Origin: Hyphomicrobiales bacterium
GTDB taxonomy: Bacteria; Pseudomonadota; Alphaproteobacteria; Rhizobiales; Rhizobiaceae
NCBI GenBank assembly: GCA_900471605.1
Contig: UCEY01000032.1
Location: 1-44,195 of the forward strand
Direction of reading: 5' to 3'
Length of the DNA stretch: 44,195 nucleotides
The notes beneath the pieces are model-generated. The model had not been told where the DNA came from. It worked only from the letters and a program-made list of their open reading frames with translations, and did no database searches. The position numbers were made by a program, and so were the translations under genes. Positions 18,168-27,290 of the stretch are shown here, piece by piece (within the stretch, counting starts at the first letter, position 1; each line of letters begins with the position of its first letter).

Positions 18168-18470
18168 CGACACCGCCCTAGCCCGCGGAGGTCAGCTCAT
18201 GACATCACCCCAATGAGCCATGATCCTCGTTCCGCTTCCCATTGAAATCCGCGAGCGCAAACCCGCAACCTCAATGTGCTGCCAGCCCGGAGGCAATCGC
18301 AATTACTCCTTTGGAAGCCATGATCATCCGTATGGGGGAGAGGCGGGTACGGCCTGCAATTCAGGCTTAGGCGCGATCATCCGCATGGGTGGTCCGGCGC
18401 ATGTTGAGTTTTGCACCGCCCCCCGTTTCTATCGAAGTGCCTGGAACAGCAACGAGTGGGGACAAGCTTT
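18168..18470. promoter_or_regulatory. Divergent promoter region between PKS and NRPS genes with a direct repeat
   Basis: The 303-bp gap separates two large divergent biosynthetic genes and must hold promoters for both. GATCATCCGTATGGG (18322-18336) recurs as GATCATCCGCATGGG (18375-18389), a 15-base direct repeat with one change, 53 bases apart, close to five turns of the helix. That spacing puts both copies on the same face of DNA, as expected for cooperative binding of one regulator. No unambiguous -35/-10 pair was found. Confidence 0.55.
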
Positions 18471-21400
18471 ATGGGCGAATTGAAGTGTGTTTTGATCGGT
18501 GGCGGATTATTGCTGGTTCAATGCGCTGAAATTCTGCGAGGGCGGGGACACAAGATCCAGGCCATAGCGACATCGAACGGCTCGGTCCGAAACTGGGCAG
18601 AGGCCCAGGACATCCCGGTCATCACATCCGAAGGCGATTACGCCACCAGGCTGACCCGATACGACTACGACTGGCTGTTCAGCATCGCCAATCTGAAAAT
18701 GATCCCCGATCCGGTCTGGCAGCATGCGCGCATCGGCGCCGCCAATTTCCACGACGGCCTGCTGCCGGACATGGCCGGTCTCAACACACCCGCCTGGGCC
18801 ATCCTCGAAGGCCATGACCGGCACGGCATCACCTGGCATGCGATCACCCAAGGGATCGACGAGGGCGACATCTACGTGCAGCAGGGTTTCGAAATCAGCG
18901 CTGACGAAACCGCCCTGACGCTCAACACCAAATGCTTCGAAGCGGGGATGGCGACGTTCTCCGACATGCTCGGCCATATCGGGCAGGGCACGCTTTACCC
19001 CCGCCGACAGGATTTCGCGACCCGCAGCTACTACGAACAGCTCAAGCGTCCCCCAGCCGCCGGCACGCTCGATTTCACGGCCTCGGCTGGTGAGCTTTCC
19101 CGCCTGGTGCGCGGCCTCGATTTTGGCCCGACATACCTCAACCCGCTGGCAACGCCCAAGGTCAGGTTCGGCAGCGACGTCTTTACCGTCAGGAACCTCC
19201 GCGTCCTTGATGGTGAGTTGAATGGCGAACCCGGCCTCGTCCTCTCCGTCGGCGCCCATGGCGTGACGGTCGGCACCGGCGACATGCCGGTTCTGCTCGA
19301 CGCCGTCCACCACGAGGGCGCCAGGCAGGTCACCCTTTCCTCGGTGCTGCGTCCCGGCGACCGGCTGCCGCTTATGAGCGACCGGGAGAAGGACACGCTG
19401 TCGCAAGCGGTTTCCGCTCTTGCGCGGCACGAAGGCTTCTTTCGCCGCGCACTCGAAACCAGCACCGATATCGCGCTACCTTATATAAAGGCATCCGAAG
19501 CCGGCCAGGCGCCGGATATTCGCAGCGTCCCGCTGCTCTTGTCCGGACAGCTTTCGCGGCAGGAGCGCGTTGCGCTGGCGGCGGCTTTATTGATCCGCCT
19601 TTCCGGCCAGTCGACATTCGACCTCGCCTATACGAGCGACAGGCTGATTGACCTCTGTGCCCGCCACCCCGGATATTTCGCAAAATCGCTTCCGCTGCGG
19701 ATCGCCGCCGTGGGACAAGCCTCGGTCGACGACCTGCTTGGACAGGTCGATCAGTCGCTGAAGGCGCTGGACGAACGCCAGGGATATTGCCGCGATCTTA
19801 CGGACAGGTATCCCGGCCTTGCGGCGCCCCAGCTGACGGCCGGCGTCGCGGACATTTCCAATCCCGCGCTTGCCGACGAGATCGAAGGCTGCGCCCTGAC
19901 CTTCCGGCTCGGCGAAACCGGAGCGGACCTTCTTTACGATCGGACGTGCATCGAAGAGCGGCAGGCGCAGGATCTCGCGTCGGCATTCGCCATCCTTGCC
20001 TCCGCGTTCGAAGATCGCGCGACCTTGCTGCAGGACCTGCCCCTGATGTCGAATGCCGACAGGAACATGGTCCTCTTCGACTGGAACCGCACGGAGCGGG
20101 AATACGAGACAGCCGCCTGCGTCCATCAGCTTATCGAGCGTCAGGTCGACCGGACGCCGGATGCGGAAGCTCTGGCATTCCATGGCCGCTCCCTTTCCTA
20201 TCGCGAAATGGACGAACGGGCGAACCGGATCGCGCAGGCGCTGGTGGCTGAGGGCGTGGGTCCGGACGTGACCGTCGGCCTCCACCTGCCGCGCTCGCTC
20301 GATCTGGTCGTCGGCGCGCTCGCCATCATGAAGGCGGGCGGCGCCTATATTCCGCTCGACCCGCATTTCCCCGCCGATCGCCTCGCGTTCATGATCAGGG
20401 ACAGCGGCGCCCGATTGGTTCTGACCGAGCGGCGGCTGGCGAAATCCGAGACGCTGGCGGGAACCAACTTCCTCTGCATCGAGGATATCTTGAGAAACCA
20501 GGCGGCAGCGGATCGCCCGGCAAGTGACGTCACCTCCGGCAATCTCGCCTATGTCATCTATACGTCAGGCTCGACCGGCCTTCCGAAGGGTGTGATGCTC
20601 GAGCATCGCAACGTCGTGAACTTCTTCGCCGGCATGGACGAGCGGGTGCCGCGCAACACCGATCGCCGCAATGTCTGGCTGGCGGTGACCAGTCTCTCCT
20701 TCGATATCTCCGTTCTGGAGCTCTTCTGGACGCTTGCCCGCGGCTTCAAGGTGGTCATCCATTCCTCGGAAGTCATCGAAGCCAAGGCGAAGGGAATGTC
20801 TTCCGCCGGCAGAGGCACCAATCTGGATTTCGGCCTCTTCTACTGGGGCAATGACGGCGGTGCCGGACCGGACAAATATCGCCTGCTGATCGAGGGCGCG
20901 AAATTCGCCGATGCGAACGGCTTCGATTCCGTCTGGACGCCGGAGCGTCACTTCCACGCGTTCGGCGGTCCCTATCCGAACCCGGCGGTCACCGGTGCCG
21001 CGGTCGCGGCTGTCACCAAGAACCTTTCGATCCGCGCCGGCAGCTGCGTTCTGCCGCTCCATCATCCCGCCCGCGTCGCCGAGGAATGGGCGATCATCGA
21101 CAATCTCAGCAATGGGCGCGTCGCACTCGCCTTCGCCTCCGGCTGGATGCCGGAAGATTTCGTGCTGCGGCCGGAAAACGCACCGCCGAAGAACAAGGCG
21201 GCCCTGACCCGCGATATCGATGTCGTCCGCAAACTGTGGCGCGGCGACAGCGTCGATTTCGACTTCGGTGCCGGCACGGTCGCGGTCGTGACCCAGCCGC
21301 GGCCGGTCCAGAAGGAACTTCCCGTCTGGCTGACCACGGCCGGCAATCCGGAAAGTTATCGCGAAGCAGCCCGTCTCGGCGCCAACGTGCTGACCCACCT

Positions 21401-23090
21401 GCTCGGCCAGTCGGTCGACGAACTTGCGGAAAAGATCCGCATCTACCGTCAGACGCTCGCAGAAACCGGCCGCAATCCGGCCGATTACAAAGTCACGCTG
21501 ATGCTGCATACCCTGATCGGCGAGGACCGCAATGAAGTGCGGGATCTGGCGCGCGGACCGATGAAGGAATACCTGCGCAGTGCCGCCGCCCTCATCAAGC
21601 AATATGCCTGGGCGTTTCCGGCCTTCAAGAAACCGCAGGGCATCGCCCAGCCGATGGATATCGACCTCCAGTCGCTCGCGCCGGAGGAAATGGACGCCAT
21701 CCTTGAATTCGCCTTCCTGCGCTATTTCGAGGACAGCGGCCTGTTCGGCACGGTCGAGGATGCGCTGGAAAGGCTGGACCAGGTCAAGGCGGCCGGCGTC
21801 GACGACATTGCCTGCCTGATCGATTTCGGCCTCGCCGACGATATCGTCCTCGAAAGGCTGCCGCTGCTGGCCGAGGTGGTGAAGACCAGCAAGAACCCCG
21901 CCAGCGAGGAAGCCGGAGACGGTTTCGCGGAAGAGATCCGCAAGCATCGGGTCACCCACCTGCAATGCACGCCCTCGATGGCGCGCATGTTCATGATGAT
22001 CGACGAGGATCGCGCGGCGCTGAGCGATGTCCGGCACCTCTTCCTCGGCGGCGAGGCACTGCAGGGCTCTCTTCTCGCAGCCTTGCGAACCGTCACCGAC
22101 GCGACCATCGAGAACATGTACGGACCGACCGAAACGACAATCTGGTCCTCGACATTCACGGCCGGTCCGTCGACGGGTGTCGTGCCGATCGGCCATCCGA
22201 TCGCCAATACCCAGCTCTATGTACTCGACAACAATTATAATCCGGTGCCCCCCGGCGATGTCGGCGAGCTCTATATCGGCGGCGACGGCGTCGCCCGCGG
22301 ATATCACAACCGCGAACAGCTCACCAACGAGCGCTTCCTGCCCAACCCGTTCATGAAAGGCCGGATCTATCGGACCGGCGACTTGGCGCGCTTCGATCGC
22401 AATGGCGTCCTGCATTTCCTCGGCCGCACCGATCATCAGGTGAAGATCCGCGGCCATCGCATCGAGCTCGGCGAGATCGAAGCGCGGATCGGCACATTCG
22501 CCGGTATCCGCGAGGCGGTCGTGGTCGCCCGAAAGGACAGCCCCGGCGACGTGCGCCTGGTAGCCTATATCCGAACCGACGGTACGCCTGTCTGCGAACA
22601 GGATCTGCGGGCCCATATCGCCGAAGCCCTGCCGGATGCGATGATACCCTCGCATGTCGTGACGATGGAGACGTTTCCGCTGACGCCGAACGCCAAGGTG
22701 GATCGCAACAGGCTACCGGCCCCGACGGAAAAGGTCCAGGCCCCGCCCGCAACCTTCATCGAACCGTCCAACAATCTCCAGCGGGACATCAGCGAGGTCT
22801 TCGCCCGTGCACTCGGGCTCGACAAGGTCGGCATATTCGACAACTTCTTCGCGCTCGGCGGACACTCGCTTCTGGCGGTCCAGGTCCATCGCGAGATGAA
22901 GGCGAAACTGGCGCCGGATCTGACCATCACCGACCTCTTTCGCTTCCCGACGGTCGCCCTTCTGGCCGACCATATCTCGGGCAAGGGCAAGGCCGATATC
23001 CAGCTCAACCGGGCGTCCGAGCGTGCCGCAATGCGCCGCAATGCGATGGAACGGCGGCCGACACTGGTCCGGGTGGAGACGAAGGTCTAG
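18471..23090 (+). CDS. NRPS of the MupA/Atu3630 type: formyltransferase - partial C - A with inserted luciferase-like monooxygenase - PCP
   Basis: The protein is 1539 residues from ATG 18471, with GGGGA about 10 bases upstream. Residues 1-300 resemble methionyl-tRNA formyltransferase: N-F-H-D-G-L-L-P at 92-99 and D-E-G-D at 130-133, followed by its C-terminal-like domain. Residues about 350-535 look like only the C-terminal lobe of a condensation domain, with no H-H-x3-D-G motif. The adenylation domain (A) spans about 550-775 and 1150-1420: A3 Y-T-S-G-S-T-G-L-P-K-G, A4 F-D-I-S (744), A5 N-M-Y-G-P-T-E, A7 Y-R-T-G-D-L, A8 near 1318-1337, A10 P-L-T-P-N-A-K-V-D. Between A4 and A5 an FMN-dependent luciferase-like monooxygenase of about 340 residues (785-1125) is inserted. 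The PCP has Ser1466 (G-G-H-S-L). There is no thioesterase. It probably loads, formylates and oxidises one amino acid; the substrate is unknown. The PPTase gene follows after 3 bases. Confidence 0.92.
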   Translation: MGELKCVLIGGGLLLVQCAEILRGRGHKIQAIATSNGSVRNWAEAQDIPVITSEGDYATRLTRYDYDWLFSIANLKMIPDPVWQHARIGAANFHDGLLPDMAGLNTPAWAILEGHDRHGITWHAITQGIDEGDIYVQQGFEISADETALTLNTKCFEAGMATFSDMLGHIGQGTLYPRRQDFATRSYYEQLKRPPAAGTLDFTASAGELSRLVRGLDFGPTYLNPLATPKVRFGSDVFTVRNLRVLDGELNGEPGLVLSVGAHGVTVGTGDMPVLLDAVHHEGARQVTLSSVLRPGDRLPLMSDREKDTLSQAVSALARHEGFFRRALETSTDIALPYIKASEAGQAPDIRSVPLLLSGQLSRQERVALAAALLIRLSGQSTFDLAYTSDRLIDLCARHPGYFAKSLPLRIAAVGQASVDDLLGQVDQSLKALDERQGYCRDLTDRYPGLAAPQLTAGVADISNPALADEIEGCALTFRLGETGADLLYDRTCIEERQAQDLASAFAILASAFEDRATLLQDLPLMSNADRNMVLFDWNRTEREYETAACVHQLIERQVDRTPDAEALAFHGRSLSYREMDERANRIAQALVAEGVGPDVTVGLHLPRSLDLVVGALAIMKAGGAYIPLDPHFPADRLAFMIRDSGARLVLTERRLAKSETLAGTNFLCIEDILRNQAAADRPASDVTSGNLAYVIYTSGSTGLPKGVMLEHRNVVNFFAGMDERVPRNTDRRNVWLAVTSLSFDISVLELFWTLARGFKVVIHSSEVIEAKAKGMSSAGRGTNLDFGLFYWGNDGGAGPDKYRLLIEGAKFADANGFDSVWTPERHFHAFGGPYPNPAVTGAAVAAVTKNLSIRAGSCVLPLHHPARVAEEWAIIDNLSNGRVALAFASGWMPEDFVLRPENAPPKNKAALTRDIDVVRKLWRGDSVDFDFGAGTVAVVTQPRPVQKELPVWLTTAGNPESYREAARLGANVLTHLLGQSVDELAEKIRIYRQTLAETGRNPADYKVTLMLHTLIGEDRNEVRDLARGPMKEYLRSAAALIKQYAWAFPAFKKPQGIAQPMDIDLQSLAPEEMDAILEFAFLRYFEDSGLFGTVEDALERLDQVKAAGVDDIACLIDFGLADDIVLERLPLLAEVVKTSKNPASEEAGDGFAEEIRKHRVTHLQCTPSMARMFMMIDEDRAALSDVRHLFLGGEALQGSLLAALRTVTDATIENMYGPTETTIWSSTFTAGPSTGVVPIGHPIANTQLYVLDNNYNPVPPGDVGELYIGGDGVARGYHNREQLTNERFLPNPFMKGRIYRTGDLARFDRNGVLHFLGRTDHQVKIRGHRIELGEIEARIGTFAGIREAVVVARKDSPGDVRLVAYIRTDGTPVCEQDLRAHIAEALPDAMIPSHVVTMETFPLTPNAKVDRNRLPAPTEKVQAPPATFIEPSNNLQRDISEVFARALGLDKVGIFDNFFALGGHSLLAVQVHREMKAKLAPDLTITDLFRFPTVALLADHISGKGKADIQLNRASERAAMRRNAMERRPTLVRVETKV

Positions 23091-23093
23091 CCG

Positions 23094-23744
23094 ATGCTGC
23101 TGGAAGGCATGTTCGATCCTTCCGTATCGGTCGCCGAGTCCGATCTCCTCGGCGACGTTTCCAAACTCTATCCCGAGGAGCGGACCGCGATCGCCAGTGC
23201 GGTGAGGAGCCGACAGCAGGAATTCACTGCCGGCCGCACCTGCGCCAGGCGGGCCATGGGGCATCTGGGCCTGCCTGAAATGGCCATACCCGTGGGATCC
23301 GACCGGGCGCCGATCTGGCCGGCCGGCATCGCCGGAAGCATCAGCCATTCCACCACCCGCTGCGTCGCCGCCATCGGCCGCCATTCCGACGGCATCAAGG
23401 CCCTGGGCCTCGATCTGGAGGAAGCGACGCCGCTCGACGACACCTACGCGCAGGAGATTTGCACGCCGCGCGAGCGGCAATGGCTCAACCGGCAGCAATG
23501 GGGTAGTCGCGGTCGGCTGGTGAAAGCGATCTTCAGCGCCAAGGAATGCACCTACAAATGCCAATACGGCCTGACCCGGACGATGTTCGGTTTCGAGGCC
23601 ATCCGCGTCGAACTGGACCTGGCGGACGGGCATTTCGCCGCCTATTTCGAGATCGACGTTCCGCCCTTCAGGACGGGCGACCGGCTGCTGGGCCAGATCA
23701 GGCTGCGCGATGGTTATGTCGTCGCCGGCATGATCATCCGCTGA
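23094..23744 (+). CDS. 4'-phosphopantetheinyl transferase (Sfp/EntD-like)
   Basis: This 216-residue protein has the family's ordered signatures: F-T-A-G-R-x-C-A-R-x-A-M (44-55), S-I-S-H-S (82-86, His85), G-L-D-L-E-E (105-110, with Asp107 and Glu109 as metal ligands) and F-S-A-K-E-C-x-Y-K (147-155, Lys150, Glu151, Lys155). Length and the EntD-like N-terminus fit siderophore-type PPTases. The enzyme moves the phosphopantetheine arm from CoA to the serine of carrier domains. It starts 3 bases after the NRPS stop, so the two are one transcription unit. Likely targets are the NRPS PCP (Ser1466), the PKS ACP (Ser1822) and perhaps the free carrier protein at 30035-30268. Confidence 0.93.
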   Translation: MLLEGMFDPSVSVAESDLLGDVSKLYPEERTAIASAVRSRQQEFTAGRTCARRAMGHLGLPEMAIPVGSDRAPIWPAGIAGSISHSTTRCVAAIGRHSDGIKALGLDLEEATPLDDTYAQEICTPRERQWLNRQQWGSRGRLVKAIFSAKECTYKCQYGLTRTMFGFEAIRVELDLADGHFAAYFEIDVPPFRTGDRLLGQIRLRDGYVVAGMIIR

Positions 23745-24151
23745 AGCATATGCCCGGACCTAAGTCGCAGCTCCGTCCGGCGGCCTCACCGCTACATGAG
23801 CGCAGGTTGGCGCCCACACCTCTCTCGCGGCGCGGCCCAGAACAGCCGTGAACCAGCTCCTCCAGGCTGCCCCGTCATGAGGCAAGCGAGTAGCGATCGG
23901 TGCCGCACTTCTCCGCGTAAGCAACTGCATTCCCTCGATAAATGCATTGGAAATGGTCGCATTGGCTGCCCAAAGCGGCTTCAATTGCCCCATCTGCCAT
24001 CAAATGGGGGTAGACCCGTTCGAGGCGGTTCCACCTGCCCCAAAATAGGATGAACCCGCGCTCACTCGAACGGTGTAGCGGGGTCAGCTTAGAACGCTCG
24101 GCCCTGCCGGTATGATGAACCGCTTGAGACATGATGTCGAAGGGGGAAATC
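23745..24151. other. 407-bp gap after the PPTase gene; no supported gene
   Basis: Both strands contain open stretches (minus frames around 23760-23993 and 23875-24249, plus frame 23796-24053), but none has recognisable motifs, a convincing ribosome binding site, or a clean relation to neighbours. It presumably includes the promoter of the GT2 gene at 24152. Remnants of a decayed gene are possible but not shown. Confidence 0.4.
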
Positions 24152-25348
24152 ATGCAACACGACATACTGAGCTTCGCAGCATTGCTGTTGTCCGTCGTTG
24201 TTTTTGTTCCGACCGTCTTTTTCGCCATCGAATGTCTTGTCGGAAGCACCAGCCGGCGGGGCGCACCGTCGCGTCAAAACAGACGACGGCCGCAAATCGC
24301 GGTTCTGGTCCCGGCACATAACGAAGAACTGCAGATCCTCGATACGCTGCGGAGCATCCAGGGCCAGATGCGTGATGGCGACAGGCTGGTCGTCGTCGCG
24401 GACAATTGCAACGACCTCACCGCGTCGCTGGCGCGCGACGCGGGCGCGGATGTCATCGTCCGGGTCGATCCGGACCGTCGCGGCAAGGGATACGCACTCG
24501 ATGCCGGCGTCCGGTATCTCGGTCTGCTGCCGCCGGATGTCGTGGTCATCGTCGATGCCGATTGCTGGCTGGAGCCGGGGGCTCTCGACAATCTCGCCGA
24601 TATGGCCATGGCGACCGGCAGACCCGTACAATCCCGCTATCTGATGGTCGCTCCGCCGGATGCAAGCATCAACCTTGCGGTGTCGGAATTCGCCTTCCTT
24701 CTCAAGAACCGGATCCGGCTTCTTGGACTGGCGAAACTCGGGCTTCCGGCACAGCTGACCGGATCGGGAATGGCATTTCCATGGACCGTCCTGCGGGACG
24801 CCGCGCTTGCGAACGGCAATCTGGTCGAAGACATGAAACTGGGGCTGGACCTTGCGCAGGCCGGCCACGCCCCGCTTTTCTGCGACGATGCAGCCGTCAG
24901 CAGCAGGTTTCCCTATTCGAAGAAAGGCCTCGAAACCCAGTCTTCCAGGTGGGAGGCGGGCCGCTTCTCGCTGACGGCCATTCTTCTCTCCGCTTTGCTC
25001 GACAGCAGAACCTTCCGGAATCGGGCCTATCTGGCCCTGGTGGCCGACGCGCTCATACCGCCGCTGACATTGCTGGTGGCGTTTCTACTTCTCGCATTGT
25101 GTCCGGCCGTCCTCCTGGCAACCGCCGGAATTGCGATCTCGCCGCTGGTAATCTCGGCCATCAGCATCCTCGTGTTCGATATCGCGCTTTCGATGGCGTG
25201 GTGGCGCCATGGCAGACGCACGCTTCCCCTGCACACGCTGGCAAACGTCCCGGCATACGTGATCAGGAAGCTCAGGCTTTATCCGCGCCATATTCTCGAA
25301 GCCGGCGAAGCGGCCTGGATCAGAACCGACCGCAACAGAACCCGCTGA
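24152..25348 (+). CDS. Membrane-anchored family 2 glycosyltransferase with processive-type motifs
   Basis: The 398-residue protein starts at ATG 24152, chosen over ATG 24131 because AAGGGGGAAA lies just upstream of it. An N-terminal membrane helix (about 6-25) precedes a GT2 domain opening V-L-V-P-A-H-N-E-E. The conserved acidic residues are D in V-V-A-D-N-C, D-A-D in V-D-A-D-C-W, E-D in V-E-D-M-K, and a Q-S-S-R-W box near residue 270. D,D,D,Q-x-x-R-W is the pattern of cellulose/hyaluronan-synthase-like enzymes, although many EPS transferases that add one sugar share it. C-terminal hydrophobic segments (about 292-345) anchor it to the inner membrane. It probably adds a sugar to the EPS repeat unit from the cytoplasmic face. 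Confidence 0.85.
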   Translation: MQHDILSFAALLLSVVVFVPTVFFAIECLVGSTSRRGAPSRQNRRRPQIAVLVPAHNEELQILDTLRSIQGQMRDGDRLVVVADNCNDLTASLARDAGADVIVRVDPDRRGKGYALDAGVRYLGLLPPDVVVIVDADCWLEPGALDNLADMAMATGRPVQSRYLMVAPPDASINLAVSEFAFLLKNRIRLLGLAKLGLPAQLTGSGMAFPWTVLRDAALANGNLVEDMKLGLDLAQAGHAPLFCDDAAVSSRFPYSKKGLETQSSRWEAGRFSLTAILLSALLDSRTFRNRAYLALVADALIPPLTLLVAFLLLALCPAVLLATAGIAISPLVISAISILVFDIALSMAWWRHGRRTLPLHTLANVPAYVIRKLRLYPRHILEAGEAAWIRTDRNRTR

Positions 25349-25390
25349 CCGACCAGACGGCATGGGCGCATGCGCCCCCGGAAAGATGGG

Positions 25391-26980
25391 TCAGGACGCG
25401 CGGTCCGAAGCCATGTCCGCCTCCGGCCCGTCGTCTTCTTTCGAGGACAGCGTCTGTGCGAGATGTTCTCCGACCCGCAGAGCGTTTGCCGCAACCGTCA
25501 GGCTGGGATTGGCCCCTCCGCTGGTCGGAAAGAACGACGCATCAACCACATAGAGATTACCCAGATCGTGCGCGCGGTTGTTGACGTCCAGTACGGCGGT
25601 GGAGGGATCCGGACCGAAACGGCACGTCCCGCAGGCATGACCGTAGTTGAGGTTGACCTCGGAGCCGAGCATCATCATCCGATGCCGCTTGAATGCCTTG
25701 CGATACAGTTCGCGGAACGCCTGCATCCGATTCCGCAACTCGTTGTGAACCGTGTACTCGAAATAGATGCCGCCGGGTTCTTTCGGATCCGGCTTCACCC
25801 GGTTTTCAGGATAGGGCAGGTCCTCGAGGATCGAGGTGAATATCGTTGCATTGCCTGAGATGAGAGCCCCGATCATCGCCGGGATGCGCATGAAGGGCTT
25901 TAGCGGTTTCAGCCAGATCCAGCCATTCCGATCGATCAGGGATTTCAGGAAATGAAGGACGTTGTTGGCGGTCGCGGTCAATCCCGTGGACTGGATGACG
26001 CCGAGCTTGAGGCCCTGATATTCATAGAAATCACGAAGACCTATCGACTTTCCCGGCTCCGAAACACGGGTTCTACCCCGCGGCCAGACCGCAAAGAAGT
26101 CGGAGGCGTGGAACATCAGGTTGCGCCCGACGAGATCCGAAGTGTTGGCAAGGCCATTCGGCCAGAACTCGTTGGTGGAATTGAGCAGCAGCAGGGGCGT
26201 TGAAAGCGCACCGGCAGCAAGCACATAGAGCTTTGCCACGATCGCCAGCTCGGCTCCGTTCTTCCGGCAGGACAGCTGGGTGACGGCCTGTTTGTCGGCC
26301 GAGACTTTTTCCACGTTGCATTGATCGATGATCATTGCGTTGCCGGTCGCGATCGCCGGTTCGATGAAGGCCCTGCGCGCATCCTGCTTGCAGGATTTGT
26401 GACAGATGAAGCCGCCGCATTGATCGCAGCCGTCGATATACCGGCAAGCCGTGTGAACCCGATAGGGATGCATGCCGTTCGCCTGGGCCGAATCGAAAAA
26501 GTGCTGGTCGCATCGCGTCATGGCAGGGGGCTCGATGACATCCGATTGCGGCTGCAGGGGATCCTGGCTGCCACGCACGTGCAGAAGGCGTTCCGCCTTG
26601 CGATAAAAGGGTTCCAGATTTTCATAGCCGATCGGCCAGGCCGGCTTGCCGGATTTGTCGACGATTTTGAAATCGCTTGGGGAAAACCGTTCGAGAGCGG
26701 CTGCGTAGATGAGCGTCGAGCCGCCGACGCCGCAGCCGAGTGCAGGAAAGAAGCGAACCGGATGGGCATCCACCGTGCCGGAAATCTGCTGAGGCCACCG
26801 GCCGTTTCTCAGGCGTTTCGCCTCGTCCGAACTATCGGGATCGTCCTTCTCATCCTGCGAAAACTGAGCCAGGCCCTTTTCGATGAAAACTACGCGATGC
26901 CCGGCCGTCGCCAGCGCATATCCCATCGCCGCCCCGCCCATTCCGGCGCCGACGATGGCAACGTCCCATTCAAACTCCAT
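25391..26980 (-). CDS. GMC-family FAD-dependent oxidoreductase
   Basis: This 529-residue protein starts at ATG 26980 with GGGGGTG immediately upstream. An N-terminal dinucleotide-binding motif, V-G-A-G-M-G-G (9-15), ends in F-I-E-K-G (32-36). A second FAD-binding element, G-C-G-V-G-G-S-T (82-89), is characteristic of GMC enzymes. A cluster of Cys residues lies at 179, 185, 188, 193 and 197. The C-terminal domain has H-A-C-G-T-C-R-F-G and ends with D-A-S-F-F-P-x-x-G-G-A-N-P-S-L-T, the usual GMC C-terminal signature. The family oxidises alcohol groups of sugars, sterols or other alcohols using FAD. No signal peptide or Tat motif is seen, so it acts in the cytoplasm. It could oxidise a sugar or a polyketide hydroxyl here; the substrate is unknown. 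It is divergent from the sugar phosphotransferase gene. Confidence 0.88.
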   Translation of the reverse strand: MEFEWDVAIVGAGMGGAAMGYALATAGHRVVFIEKGLAQFSQDEKDDPDSSDEAKRLRNGRWPQQISGTVDAHPVRFFPALGCGVGGSTLIYAAALERFSPSDFKIVDKSGKPAWPIGYENLEPFYRKAERLLHVRGSQDPLQPQSDVIEPPAMTRCDQHFFDSAQANGMHPYRVHTACRYIDGCDQCGGFICHKSCKQDARRAFIEPAIATGNAMIIDQCNVEKVSADKQAVTQLSCRKNGAELAIVAKLYVLAAGALSTPLLLLNSTNEFWPNGLANTSDLVGRNLMFHASDFFAVWPRGRTRVSEPGKSIGLRDFYEYQGLKLGVIQSTGLTATANNVLHFLKSLIDRNGWIWLKPLKPFMRIPAMIGALISGNATIFTSILEDLPYPENRVKPDPKEPGGIYFEYTVHNELRNRMQAFRELYRKAFKRHRMMMLGSEVNLNYGHACGTCRFGPDPSTAVLDVNNRAHDLGNLYVVDASFFPTSGGANPSLTVAANALRVGEHLAQTLSSKEDDGPEADMASDRAS

Positions 26981-27264
26981 CCACACCCCCAACTCGAACA
27001 AGGGCTGTTGCGATCAAGCCTTCAGCCGTCGAGACCCCTTCGGCGGCCGAGCCCAGCATTTTAACGGTTGCTGACGTCCATTCTATCAGCAGAACAAGGT
27101 AGTTCCACCTCGCCATGCGAAATATAAATCGATGTATAGACTATATTTTAAGAAAAAATAGTATCGCCTCCAAAATTGCGAAGGCAAGTTCGACCTTATG
27201 GCAAAACGATTGTATTCAATCACCCCAGCAACAAAAGTAGGTAATAGGGAGATCACTCTTAGGA

Positions 27265-27290
27265 GGTAGGCCGGATACATTGTGCCTACC
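27265..27290. promoter_or_regulatory. Dyad GGTAGGC-N12-GCCTACC overlapping the sugar phosphotransferase promoter
   Basis: Perfect 7-base arms at 27265-27271 and 27284-27290 are separated by 12 bases. The right arm overlaps the proposed -35 element, which is where a repressor site would be expected. Confidence 0.5.

Noticed and set aside
16122..18245. Plus-strand frame of 707 codons over the PKS start
   Set aside because: It is antisense to the KS/AT coding region, and the protein lacks any domain; high GC third positions keep the antisense frame open.
20565..22655. Minus-strand frame of 696 codons over the NRPS gene
   Set aside because: Antisense to the adenylation and monooxygenase domains, Asp/His/Arg-rich, no motifs.
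23760..24249. Minus-strand frames in the gap after the PPTase gene, considered as transposase remnants
   Set aside because: No DDE residues, helix-turn-helix or terminal inverted repeats could be found, so no mobile element is claimed.
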